DNA of 64,000 nucleotides. Source: Syngnathus acus (Eukaryota; Chordata; Actinopteri; Syngnathiformes; Syngnathidae). Of this stretch, positions 49,201-57,100 are shown piece after piece (positions within the stretch are counted from its first letter, which is position 1; every line of letters begins with the position of its first letter). The notes beneath the pieces were generated by a model, which did not search any database, was not told where the DNA came from, and saw only the letters and a list, made by a program, of their open reading frames with translations. Location: NCBI RefSeq assembly GCF_901709675.1, contig NC_051090.1, positions 8,819,842 to 8,883,841 on the forward strand. Reading direction: 5' to 3'. Made by a program: the position numbers and the translations under genes.

Positions 49201-50349
49201 ACAAAAAACAGTTATAACTGCCTACAATTGTTTCAGCTGAACTGATTTGTAGAGCAATTTAAAACAACAACCGCTGCATACAAAGTGCTGTACATGGAGC
49301 AAAGTAAGTCATAGAACAAACACGGTTAAGATAATAAATAAATAACAAAGACAGTAAAAAGAACAAAAACATTCAAACTGAAACCAAGTCTCACGCCAAG
49401 TCAAAAGCCAAAAAATAAAAGACAGATGGGCAGCGAGTGTAGCTGTCTGACATTTAGCAGGAGCTCTTTCCAAAAAGTGGGACTGGCAACGGAATCCCAC
49501 AAGAAGACCTAACACTATATTTAAAAAAAAAAAAGTTTAAATAAATAAAATGTGTTTTTTTTTCCCCTTGATGGAATTGAACATCTACAGTACGTAAAGA
49601 GACAATTTACATCTTGATTTCTATACAAATAAGATTTAATTGAAAATTTTAACTGAAAGGGGTGTCAAACTCCAGTCGTAATTATTCAGGATGATTATTA
49701 GAATCCTGCAGAGCATGAGGATGAACTGATCATTTGAATCAAGTGTGTTTAACGAGGGAAACTTCGAACACATGCAGGAATGCGGCTAAGCATATTTAAA
49801 ATACTACTAACAATAAAAAACTACAAAACACATTTTTCTCTAAATGTTAGATCAAATTCAGGATTTGTGTTTTTACGAGTTTGGTAGGATAACTAGATAA
49901 ATTTGTCCCAAGCAACTTAGTTTGATATTAGAATTAATGTAAAAATAAAAAGTAGATTTTTATTTAATGTTACATTTTTTAACCAGAATTCTGTCTTGCA
50001 ATTCTACAGTGCTAACGCTGAATGAAAAAAAAAAAGATTAAAAAGCCACTTACCTGATATAAAGACATGACAACACACCTGAGAGAAATAGCAGTTAGTT
50101 CAGTTTAATATTGACTTAAAATACATCAGTTTGAATATATTTAGTTTCACACTTTAAATTGACTAAAGAGGAACTTTTTAATACTAGGAAACTATATGTA
50201 CTGTATTTATAAATTTTAAGATGCAACCAGGGGGATTGCAGCTTCAATTTTAGTAATCAACCAATCTAACCACTATAACTATCAAATATATGCAGAAAAG
50301 GAAAAATACTTACAAGCACTTTAGAACGAGGAGACATTAACCAGTGCAT
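17329..50349 (-). CDS. adgrd2: Adhesion GPCR D2 (GPR144) gene, 21 coding exons plus one dead exon
   Basis: This gene encodes an orphan adhesion receptor at the plasma membrane. Family knowledge: the GAIN domain self-cleaves at the GPS, and the freed N-terminal stretch of the membrane fragment acts as a tethered agonist. Seen here, in order: signal peptide, C-type-lectin-like domain (about residues 35-155), GAIN domain (about 185-497) with GPS, seven helices (about 500-755) and a 75-residue tail. The helix 3 stretch 'AAFSWMLVEGLLLW' and helix 6 stretch 'LPILGLTWLCGVL' match the D2 type better than D1. Start choice: ATG at 50349-50347 gives a hydrophobic signal peptide that reads through three phase-matched exons, with A at -3. 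Without the pentraxin exon (47850-48444) the coding exons total 2,493 bases, exactly 831 codons, with no stop. With it the frame breaks. kif14 ends about 0.7 kb upstream on the same strand. Confidence 0.85.
18991..19030. repeat. CA-rich microsatellite, impure
   Basis: Alternating CGCACACA and GCGTGCACAC units form a short impure purine-pyrimidine array just downstream of the 54-base adgrd2 exon donor at 19050. Confidence 0.7.
20640..20990. other. Single-copy-looking intronic stretch
   Basis: The stretch is rich in TAAT-type cores (for example GCTAATTGCAATGAATAATG and CAGGTAATTAGTGATAAA) and free of visible repeats. It lies between the 42-base and 54-base exons of adgrd2. Such composition is common in conserved regulatory DNA of fish but also occurs by chance in AT-rich introns. 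I see no coding potential. Confidence 0.2.
22014..22076. repeat. (CA)n microsatellite
   Basis: A pure CA array of about 63 bases, preceded by an impure CGCACGCACAC tract from about 21958. It sits in the adgrd2 intron just downstream of the 42-base helix-7 exon and explains the histidine/threonine-rich frames here. Confidence 0.97.
23153..23259. mobile_element. Damaged type 2 MITE
   Basis: The right end is intact: CGACTTATAGTCCGAAAATT, then ACGGTA. The left end keeps only TACCGTAATTT before diverging into ATGAAAAAAAAACATATG. The inner 'AAGTCGCCCCCCCACCCAAA' marks it as type 2. It is about 107 bases, so roughly 65 bases are missing relative to the copy at 11900. Confidence 0.8.
24137..24203. 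repeat. 67-base near-perfect inverted repeat
   Basis: The left arm (AAAAGTGTCCAGTTAAAG, then CATTAGCATATG) pairs with the right arm (ACATGCTAATA, then CTTTAACTGGACACTTTT) around a loop of about eight bases. The stem is about 29 base pairs with one or two mismatches. It could be a tiny palindromic transposon remnant or a microRNA-like hairpin transcribed with the intron. I do not recognise it as a known microRNA. Confidence 0.7.
25762..26186. mobile_element. Tc1-like MITE (internally deleted)
   Basis: The terminal inverted repeats of about 55 bases begin CAGTGGGGCAAAAAAGTATT on the left and CAGTGAGGCAAAAAAGTATT on the right. The element is flanked by TA on both sides, the Tc1/mariner target duplication. 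The left half, with AATTATGGTGGAAAATAAGT and GTTGGCAATGACAGAGGTCA, matches the left region of the Tc1-like transposons widespread in fish. The transposase region is gone: a junction near 26110-26130 joins 'GGTTTTGGGGC' straight to the right repeat. Non-coding and non-autonomous. Confidence 0.88.
31247..31788. mobile_element. Non-autonomous hAT element, split by a nested MITE
   Basis: The left end CAGGGGTCGGGAACCTTTTT and right end GGTTACCGACCCCTG are inverted repeats. The 8-base target duplication CTCTACCC is perfect at 31239-31246 and 31789-31796, diagnostic of hAT insertion. The sub-terminal 'AGAGCCATA' motifs also occur on both sides in opposite sense. The element is cut by a type 1 MITE at 31353-31664. 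Without that insert it would be about 230 bases, so it is non-coding. Confidence 0.92.
31353..31664. mobile_element. Type 1 palindromic MITE nested in the hAT element
   Basis: A close relative of the copy at 1281, with the same order of GCGCACC modules and the same internal hAT-end fragment. The left terminus reads TACTGTATTTTCCGC (one change from TACCGTA) and the right ends CGGAAAATACGGTA. It inserted after the hAT element, as the surrounding hAT keeps both ends and its duplication. Confidence 0.9.
33751..33919. mobile_element. MITE with about 55-base terminal inverted repeats
   Basis: The left arm AAAATGAAGTTTCAAATTTG continues through CTTCATGAACCAGTTGTTGT. It pairs with a right arm that reads, on the other strand, AAAATGAAGCTTCAAATTGG and CTTCATGAACCAGTTGTAGT. 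The spacer of about 55 bases is non-coding. I see no clear target duplication, so the superfamily stays open. It ends about 17 bases before the LINE fragment begins. Confidence 0.75.
33937..35926 (+). mobile_element. L2-type LINE, 5'-truncated with an internal deletion
   Basis: The element reads antisense to adgrd2. The left part still encodes an endonuclease core (MGDFNIH at about 33968) broken by a frameshift near 34030. The long open frame at 34164-35417 follows. The 3' untranslated part contains 'AAGGTTTCTCATTTTCCCC', 'GGTTTTTTGAGTTTTTCCTT' and 'GAAGCCCTTTGAGACTGCTT', and the end is a short TTGACT-type tandem repeat. This layout is typical of the fish L2/Maui group. The reverse transcriptase core is missing, so the copy cannot move by itself. 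Confidence 0.85.
34164..35417 (+). pseudogene. LINE ORF2 remnant: endonuclease end joined to C-terminal domain
   Basis: This 417-codon open frame starts within the endonuclease (LSDHYLIKFEIL) and ends with the C-terminal region of L2-type ORF2 (HWLPVHLRCDFKVLLLTYKS, then ELWNALP). Between about 34860 and 34885 the sequence jumps from LVSAAKQTTC to LLFHLRNIAKIRP. In a complete element several hundred residues of reverse transcriptase would lie here, and no YADD motif is present. The deletion kept the reading frame. There is no reason to think the protein is made or useful to the host. Confidence 0.85.
36430..36480. repeat. Possible retroelement tail motif
   Basis: The stretch AAACTTTATTCATCCCATGA followed by GGGAAATTA resembles a 3'-end motif common in fish retroelements (CTTTATTGATCCC, then GGGGAAATT). 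No further part of an element is visible. Confidence 0.3.
38577..42679 (-). CDS. adgrd2: adgrd2 exons for transmembrane helices 1 to 7
   Basis: Exons 42679-42576 (helix 1, TFIGSGASLCALVVTLML), 42063-41961 (first loop and helix 2, SIHKNLFIALICAQ), 41226-41073 (helix 3, HLFFMAAFSWMLVEGLLLW, and the start of helix 4), 40894-40761 (helix 4 end, second loop with DGYCWLSV, helix 5), 40416-40301 (third loop, STAKRRS) and 38697-38577 (helices 6 and 7, NSLQ at the end). Phases match throughout. The helix 3 cysteine (VACTL) and the second-loop cysteine (YCW) that normally form a disulfide are both present. Exon 38697-38577 stops inside helix 7. The helix is finished by a 42-base exon 16.3 kb away. Confidence 0.88.
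42964..43241 (-). CDS. adgrd2: adgrd2 exons for the end of GAIN and the GPS
   Basis: Exons 43241-43186 and 43090-42964. The first ends in PVCAFWNFSLM, the usual strand before the GPS. The second has the GPS signature: a tryptophan in GWSSDGC, then CLCNHTTNFAVLM, with the paired cysteines present. The expected cut falls in H-T-T at about 43008-43000. The middle residue is threonine rather than the commoner leucine, but the catalytic histidine and the nucleophile threonine are kept. TNFAVLM would be the tethered agonist. By family rules the receptor should be cleavable. Confidence 0.85.
43921..50349 (-). CDS. adgrd2: adgrd2 exons for signal peptide, lectin domain and most of GAIN
   Basis: Coding exons, written high to low: 50349-50314, 50078-50054, 49163-48939, 46253-46068, 45470-45391, 45246-44968, 44821-44710, 44470-44321, 44243-44141 and 44032-43921. 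All have AG/GT borders and matching phases. The signal peptide is MHWLMSPRSKVL followed by VCCHVFISALLLESRA. Exon 49163-48939 carries the first lectin half: the cysteine in ELCYQRSG, helix 2 residues SPDEKQEINNYL and the core VWIA. Exon 46253-46068 carries the second half: GVCDIFDPVTGSLAHDDC and the last cysteine in AICQY. The four cysteines fit the C1-C4, C2-C3 pattern. Its donor (GTGCCT) is weak but is the only one that keeps phase. The remaining exons form a helical and beta-rich GAIN segment containing IPSWDREINSL and GAAEPVLSR. Confidence 0.8.
46366..46735. mobile_element. Type 1 palindromic MITE, longer variant
   Basis: The element starts TACCGTATTTTCCGGACTAT and ends with its reverse complement, flanked by TA. 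It has the GCGCC/GTGCACC modules and, on the opposite strand, the 'TTCAATGAATGGCCC' segment shared with the copies at 1281 and 31353. The middle differs and includes CTGGCCCGAAGCATTGTG, again resembling hAT sub-terminal sequence. It lies in the intron before adgrd2 exon 46253-46068, about 110 bases from that exon's acceptor. Confidence 0.85.
47850..48444 (-). pseudogene. Relic pentraxin exon of adgrd2 with two stop codons
   Basis: Translated from the acceptor at 48445-48446, this 595-base exon gives an almost complete pentraxin/laminin-G-like domain. It includes SETLVLGLSEHSN at the start, INDFQLCANLI and GIHGAYQEVFIPDGSWH in the middle, and FADGHTIYIGN and FSGSITEIHIWDQVL near the end. TGA at 48199-48197 replaces the residue after GSWH, where the family reads H(H/T)-I-C-V-S-W. 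TAG at 48163-48161 replaces the expected tryptophan after NGGR. The sequence on both sides stays in the same frame, so these are point changes, not a frameshift. The exon enters at phase 1 and leaves at phase 2 (donor AATAG/GTAATT), so inclusion would also break the frame to the next exon. The acceptor is preceded by purine-rich GGGGGAAAAAAATTCAG. Assembly error or selenocysteine use are unlikely explanations for two different stops. Confidence 0.8.
49245..49510. repeat. Diverged dispersed repeat in an adgrd2 intron
   Basis: Phrases such as ACAACAACCGCTGCATACAA, AAGTGCTGTACATGGAGC and, further on, GGCAGCGAGTGTAGCTGTCT and GAGCTCTTTCCAAAAAGTGG resemble a retroelement-derived repeat that I recall from many fish genomes. 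The class is uncertain. It lies between the signal-peptide exons and the first lectin exon. Confidence 0.45.
49658..49785. mobile_element. Truncated hAT-type MITE
   Basis: It begins AGGGGTGTCAAACTCCAGTC and continues with 'CATTTGAATCAAGTGTGTTT', 'AACGAGGGAAACTTC' and 'ACATGCAGGAATGCGG'. These are characteristic of a hAT MITE common in fish. The far terminus is missing and no duplication can be seen. Confidence 0.6.
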
Positions 50350-50442
50350 TCTGAAAATCAAATAGTCAATCAGCGAGTAACAATTGCCCTTCTGTTTTAG
50401 ACATACAACGTGAATTTCTGAATGAACAAAGCCGCGTCTTAC

Positions 50443-50480
50443 CTTAATGATTGTCCGGGAAACTTTTAGCATGTCTCATC
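50443..50480 (-). other. Probable 5' untranslated exon of adgrd2 (3' border)
   Basis: A strong donor (ATTAAG then GTAAGACG) ends an exon at 50443, upstream of the coding exon that begins at 50350. Its 5' limit is unknown. It contains two short upstream ATGs. One reads MLKVSRTIIK and, after splicing, runs past the main start in another frame before stopping. The other ends just at the splice border. Both could reduce translation of the receptor. Reading MLKVSRTIIK as the true start fails because the frame closes in the next exon. Confidence 0.5.
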
Positions 50481-51151
50481 TTAAATCTCTGCTTCGGTGT
50501 CAGATTTACTTGATGCAATGTAAGAACTTGTATTTCTCAAGCACTGCCGCATTGGAGTCAAGAGAAAGAAGCTTTTTTAGCAGTGAGAAAGCGGTAGGAA
50601 ATTTGTGAAGAGCAAAGGGTGTAACGCGTATAGGACAGCGCCCCGAAGTTTGGTCCAACGAGCCTCTAAGGTCCTGGAGCGTCTGGCATGGAGTTTGCTC
50701 AATTACGTCATTCAAGGAGCATTCATCATTTGCTTCCTTCTTGGCGCTATTTTCTCAGCAACATGTTATGTTTAAAATCACTTACTCAAATGCGCCGGAA
50801 AACACACATTTAAATGTATTTATAAAACAGAACCACAGCGAGGAAGGGTGCAACATTCTCATTTTAATACGTTTTATTGCTCGCACAAAATAGCAACATA
50901 TCAGTAGATATTTTTATATTATATCCAAAGTCTTACAAACAACATGCATGTTCCGTAGGGAAGAAAAACATTTTGAAATATATTTATAAAAAATTAAAAA
51001 CTGAGTGCAAATATATTTTGTGTTGACTTGGATGGAGCAACACAAGCAGTGGCAGCTGTCTCTGTTGCCAAGACTATTATGTTAAGATAAAAATAATAAT
51101 AAAGCTCCTATAATGTATTAATGTTTCATTTCCATTCTCACAACATGGGTG
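50481..51151 (-). promoter_or_regulatory. kif14 3' UTR and adgrd2 promoter interval
   Basis: This interval of about 0.67 kb carries the kif14 3' untranslated region on its right and must contain the start of adgrd2 transcription on its left. An AT-rich stretch covers 50,880-51,110. The part nearest adgrd2 (50,580-50,720) is less AT-rich, with CG dinucleotides around GTAACGCGTATAGGACAGCG, which suits a promoter. A 69-codon minus-strand frame there (50506-50715) shows no family features. I see no clear TATA box. Confidence 0.4.
50873..50878 (-). terminator. Polyadenylation signal of kif14
   Basis: AATAAA on the minus strand, 274 bases beyond the kif14 stop codon and about 400 bases before the adgrd2 upstream exon border. 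It is the best canonical signal in the interval. Both genes run the same way, so this site must end kif14 before the adgrd2 promoter. Confidence 0.6.
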
Positions 51152-54100
51152 TTACACCCAACGTGGGCTACCACTGGACGTAACACCCGCAGGGAGGGAA
51201 TATACAAGATTATTAATGCCTCGACTTCTGTTGTGAGGAGCTGTACCGCATTCAGTCTGATCATCTTTGCTTTCTCCTGACGTGACGGCGTTCTTGCTCT
51301 GAACAGCTTCCGGCTGATCCCAGGGCAAAGTCAGAGACTGCAGGGCACAGTGCAGCTCATCTTGTGCAGCCATCAGAGTTTGGCCAGAGGGGGGATGTAG
51401 AGAAAGCCCAACCGCTTCCTTGGAGAGACCACTGATAATCTCATCAACCGTCTTGGCAGTGGAAGAGATGAGCTCTCTACAGCTGCTCAACTCAGAGTGT
51501 CTATCTTTACCTGGGGAATGATTGCAAGCATTTAAGACTGTAAATTATTTACAGCAATTGTCAACATTGTGAAAGTGAATAAACTTTTGATTTCCATGTC
51601 AAAAAAGTTTGAGGGCTTTTTCATATGCACACATGGCAGGTGGCATCCATAAGAACTCTCACCTCTCAGGGTGTTGGACAAAGAGGAGTGCAGCTGCTTG
51701 ATGGCTTGGTCCAAATTGAACAATGTGGCCGCTGTAGCCCTCAAAGTCTGCAATTTGGAAGCTGAAGCATTGTCCTCGCTTTCCTCAACGTCTTGTGGGT
51801 AATTTTCACGCCGCTGCTGAACACCATAAACATAGGACCCCGCCCAACCCCAAAATATAATTTTTTATAGCGCATTATAGAGCATATATATATATATATA
51901 TATATATATACGTATGTACACACACACACACACATTAATAACCCCGCCCCCAAAAAATAAATTGCTCTCTACATGTCCAAGCTGTGCAAGTACCGTAATT
52001 TTCGGACTATAAGTCGCGTTTTTTTTCATAGTTTGGGTGGGGGGGCGACTTATACTCAGGAGCGACTTATGTTTTTTTCCCCACAAATTTTTACTTGATC
52101 ATTAACACATCACTTACTTACAAGTATAGTTGACCACTTTACATGTTATTTTTAGTATAGTTGATCACTTCACATGCTTTGATATCTTTATCTTGAACAT
52201 ATTCAAAACATGAAAAATAGAGAGAAAAAATCAAATAAAATAATTAACACTTTAAAGCGCCATATCCTCTGGACATGTCCTCTGTCACCAGGATGACATA
52301 AAGGACGAGAAATTTGATCAATGGATTTAATGATTTGGAGTGACACAAATGGTTTGATAATATTGTTGTTTATGTGATAGTTATTTAAAATATAGTTTAT
52401 ATATCGTTGTATGGGCCTGTGGAATAATTTGAACTGCGGCGCGGCACACGGCATTGTTGACAAAGGACGATCGATGGATTTAATGAATTGGAGTGACACA
52501 GATTGTTCTATAAACGTGTTATTTATGTAATCGTTTTTTTTAAATAACTGAATGTTACGTCAGGCCCGTTCTCAGCTCCTCGTTTGTATTTGTCACGTTA
52601 GCATACCGTATCGTTTAGCCTGTTGTTGCTCGTTCATGTCTGTTCTTGGTGTTGGATTTTGTCGAATAAATTGCCCCCATAAATGCGACTTATACTCCGG
52701 AGCGACTTATATATGTTTTTTTTCACATTTTTGGGCATTTTATGGCTGGTGCGACTTATACTCCGGAGCGACTTATAGTCCGAAAATTACGGTATTTGCT
52801 TCAACTTTAACTCAGTTGAGCTGCCTTGACAACAATGACACAAGGGTATTAAAAATGGCCCTGGGACTTAATGTGTCAATGGAGGAAGTACATAATTGAA
52901 TTTCAATAAATAAAAACTAATTTGTTCAACAAAGATAACGTGTGTGTTGACTGCAAGTGATCCCACTTCATTTATCACCTTAATTAACTAAATGTTTAGC
53001 GACAACAGAGATGAGCCTTCTGAGCATTCAGCTCTACACTGACAATAAAGGATGAGTGCCACCTATGATGGATCTCTGTGAAATTTGATTATTAGCGTAG
53101 TGCCAAGTCTGAGCAGGATTGGATGATAAGCTTTACTCATAAACTGCATGCACACTTTACAGAATATATTGCCTTTATTCTTGATCATTATTAAAGAAAT
53201 GAAAATTTAGATTTGCACTTAAATATTTGAGATTTTTTTACTTGCTTGTGTCTGTGTACTGTATTTTTGCTCAAGACCAAATTTTGAAAAATTCTTACAA
53301 GACATTCCATGTACAGTAGATACACCTGCGTAGTATAAACAAAATGCATATATAAATGGCCATCAATCACACATGCATTTTCACTATTTGCGAGTCAGAC
53401 CAGTCCCCGTCCCCAGTATACTGCAAATAGGGTTTGCAATTTTGGACAGAAAAAAAAAATGCTCTTTTAATTATGCTTAGAAAAAATAAATGTCAACACA
53501 CATTTGTCATTACAGTAGGCATAATCTGAGTTGAGTTCAAACTCACCATGATGCAACAATGGATGTACTTCTGCATGCAGCGGGCTAAATCAAGCGCCTT
53601 GGACTTGAGGCCCTGCAGCACCTGTGAATAGATCATGATAAATGTTCACCTGGATTTTACTTGTTAGATGATTACTTTAAAAAAGAGCTAATCACATCAC
53701 AACAATTATTTTTTTAATCTTACTGGGTTCTTTGGATGAGCGAACTGAGCCGCTCTCTGTATTTCCTTGGTGGAGATGAGACTTTCTTCCAAGACGGAGT
53801 GTACACCTTTATTTGTTCCTTTCATCAGATATGCTACAAATGATACCTGAAAATAGGTTTTATGATGTTTATATGTACAACATTCACATCAGACAATGCC
53901 TGTCTAAAAAGCACAATTTCCCTCAAGACAATGTGAGAAACTTTGGATGAGCACCAGAGATATTTATTTCATGAGGAAGAGTAATGTAGTATCGGCTCAT
54001 AAGTAAAATACTTTTGAATTTAAAATTCATCAAAATAGGGAAAATGCTGTACATGCACTGGATTTGAAGATGCCTAACACCCTTCAAAATTTGTGGATCT

Positions 54101-57100
54101 ATTTTTTTATTTTTTTGCATGACCAAAAAATTCCCTTGGCTGATAAAATATGCCTCGAAATAAACCGAACTTTGACTCCCAAGCAAATCTTACTTTCCTT
54201 ACTTTACTGGTCCTACACATAATAATTGATTTTCACTGCCTATGCATGTAACACAAATAAGACACAAATGTGTAGATCTAAGCAATGAATGAAAGAAAGA
54301 AAAAAAAAAAAAGATGGGACAAATGCATATGTAACATTCTTAAAAGCTGATATACTTAGTTAGTATACACGCTGCAATTTCAATTGGTTAAATGGCATTT
54401 TAATTCAATAACATCACACATTCCAATCCTTTTTTACCTCGGAGCGCCATACAGCTAATGTTCTATTCCTCTGTAATGTTTAATCTGATCTTAATTACGG
54501 CAAATCCCAGAGCCAGACGGAGACAGATGCTACTATGGTATTAATGGTATTGTTACCTTGCCTGTGGCCTGGAAACCCAACTCCATAACACTAAGTGGCA
54601 TGCCTGACAACACCGCCAGGTGGCTAAGTGTGAGCAATGCTGCACGCAGGCACTGACCACTCTTCCTTCGTGCTTCGCCCACCATTGACGTGATCTCGGA
54701 TTCGCAACCCTAAACAAGAAGATTTGCATTTTCAGTAAACATCGAGTAAGCCCTAAGCAACAGGTGGAATTTGAATATATTTAGTGAGTGAATCAATGAA
54801 AACAAGCGAACAAATGGATGGAATGTTCTGCGGGACTTTTTAAATAAATGAAAACATACAAAAAACTTGGATGTAGAAGAAATTTGTGTTTAGGTACTGA
54901 GGCTTATAAGGAAATTAGATTCATTTTCCATATATTCATGTTCTGTTTGAGGCTCAAGGTTCACAATTCCCTCTGCTTAGTCATTTCCATAGACACAGCT
55001 CAAACAGCTCAGAGCCAAGACCCGTCAATCAAGGCTTTGAATTTTTATTAACCAGCCTATGCCAAAAATCAAAATTATTTGCCACCTAAGATTTTTTTCA
55101 CTCAATTAATTGAAGTACGAGACTGAAAAGTGAATTTATGAATAGTCACTTGAATGAGCAGCTGCAGATATCCTCCCATCTTCTTGACTTGGCTCTTGAG
55201 TTCTTCAGCGAGTGTATAGAGTAGGCCAGAGGAGGCTTTCACACCAGCCAACCACTGTCTGATGACAAACACTGCACTCTCGGTAGCTGCGGCTGCCTTG
55301 ATCAGTTGAGTCAGAGCCGACACGTTACCCACAAACACTACGTAGAGGGGGAGGATAAGTGAAGATTAGAAATGTCTTTCAATTGTCTTGATGTGAAAAT
55401 TCTTTCCTTACTATTTATTACATGTGTTAACTTTATATTAGTTCATTATCAGTAGACTGACTTGTGTTTTTGTTTAGTCTTTTCAGTAAATGTGTTGAGT
55501 AAAATAGGTTTCAGAATTACTATAGGGCACACTCAAGGCCCGGGGGCCAGATACGGCCCGCCACATCATTTTATGTGGCCCGCGAAGACAAATTGTGCAT
55601 CAAATTCGTGTGTCATTACTAGAATTGCAAATTGTCTTCACCTTTCATAATATCTTTTTTTTTTAAATATTTGACCAGTTTTTACTCATCTGATTTGAAA
55701 ACGAGTTATTTGTCAGTTTGTTTTGTAGCTTTTACTGTATATAATATGAGGTGCTCATACATTTATTTGGGTTGACAGTCATAATGGTCCTCCGAAAGAA
55801 GCTATGACTACAATGCGGCCTGCGAAAAAAATGAGTTTGACACCCCTGCTATAGGGCATGATGAATTTATAAGAGCATATACTGGGCTCCTGAAATTTGG
55901 GTCAATATAGATTTCAATGTGAAAATGCCACTCTACTTCATTTGAATGGAATTTTGTTGTGTGCTGACTTTTGATCAGCGATAAAACAATGCTCAATATG
56001 AACAAGCGTGGTTAACTCACCATTCTCTTGGCTGTCATCATCTAAGCTGTCGTACAGATCAGATATGGTCTGGATAGCTGTGTATACCCAGTGCAAATCT
56101 GACGCCAATCTATCGGCCAAGCTTTCTTCAGCTCCTCCAAAGCTGCGTAAGCGGGCAATTGATTGGCTCACCAGCTCCTTGCAGATAGCAGGCAATGAAG
56201 ATTCAGTGCTGCTGGAATGTGTAGAGGGTGGTGTGGCAACACCCATTAACCCTGGGACAGACACAGAGATCACTTGGGGTGTGAAAACATGACTTCATCA
56301 GAGATCACTTTTTTTATTTTATTTTTTTACAACATGTCATATTAGAAACTCAATTTGTCATATAGTCTTCCGGGACTCCATTTTTACTTCAAGTGGCAAC
56401 ACCCTTGGATCACATGTTATCGTTTAAAAAAAGATGCAGCGGCGGCCGAGTTTGGGAATTTTCATTTTCCTGATTCCCAGACTACACCAGGGAACCGACT
56501 GGTGAGCCTTATGCATTTAAATTGTGAAAACAGAGGGGGAAAAAGTCATTTTGAATCATCAGACTTACCATCAGAGTGGGAGGAGCCCTTAAGAAGGCTC
56601 TGAATGGGATGAACACGGATCTCATAAAGACGCCCTGAGAGTCTCTTGCTCTTTAATAAACTCCTGCTCCTAAAAAAAACAAAAAACAGAAGTAATGTAT
56701 GAATATGTACCTTATTATGAACGTAGTATGATTATGAACATTTGTAATGAGGCACATCTAAACAGTTGCACCAAAATAGAAGAAATGTTTTTCACCAAGA
56801 GACAGCTCCCTAATTTTCATGTTAGTCAGGTATTTTTGGAGGCGGCCAGACACATCCACCAAACTTTCAGCTGCCTCCAGCACTAACATTTTGAACTTCA
56901 TGATGTCATCAACGCATGTTTGGGATAAACCAAACAGAAGTATGTTGAATATTACCTGCGACGTGAAAAGGTGGAAGATGAGGCAGAGGAAGATGATATA
57001 TCTTGCTCCCACTCATCATCAGGGGCATAGAACACGTCATCCTCTTTAGAAGCCGGATCACCCTAAGGAGAAAAAGAAATTACAGCTGAGACACACAACT

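Noticed and set aside
50443-50472. MLKVSRTIIK as the start of adgrd2
   Set aside because: After the strong donor, its frame meets TAA in the next exon. The ATG at 50349 instead gives a good signal peptide across three exons.
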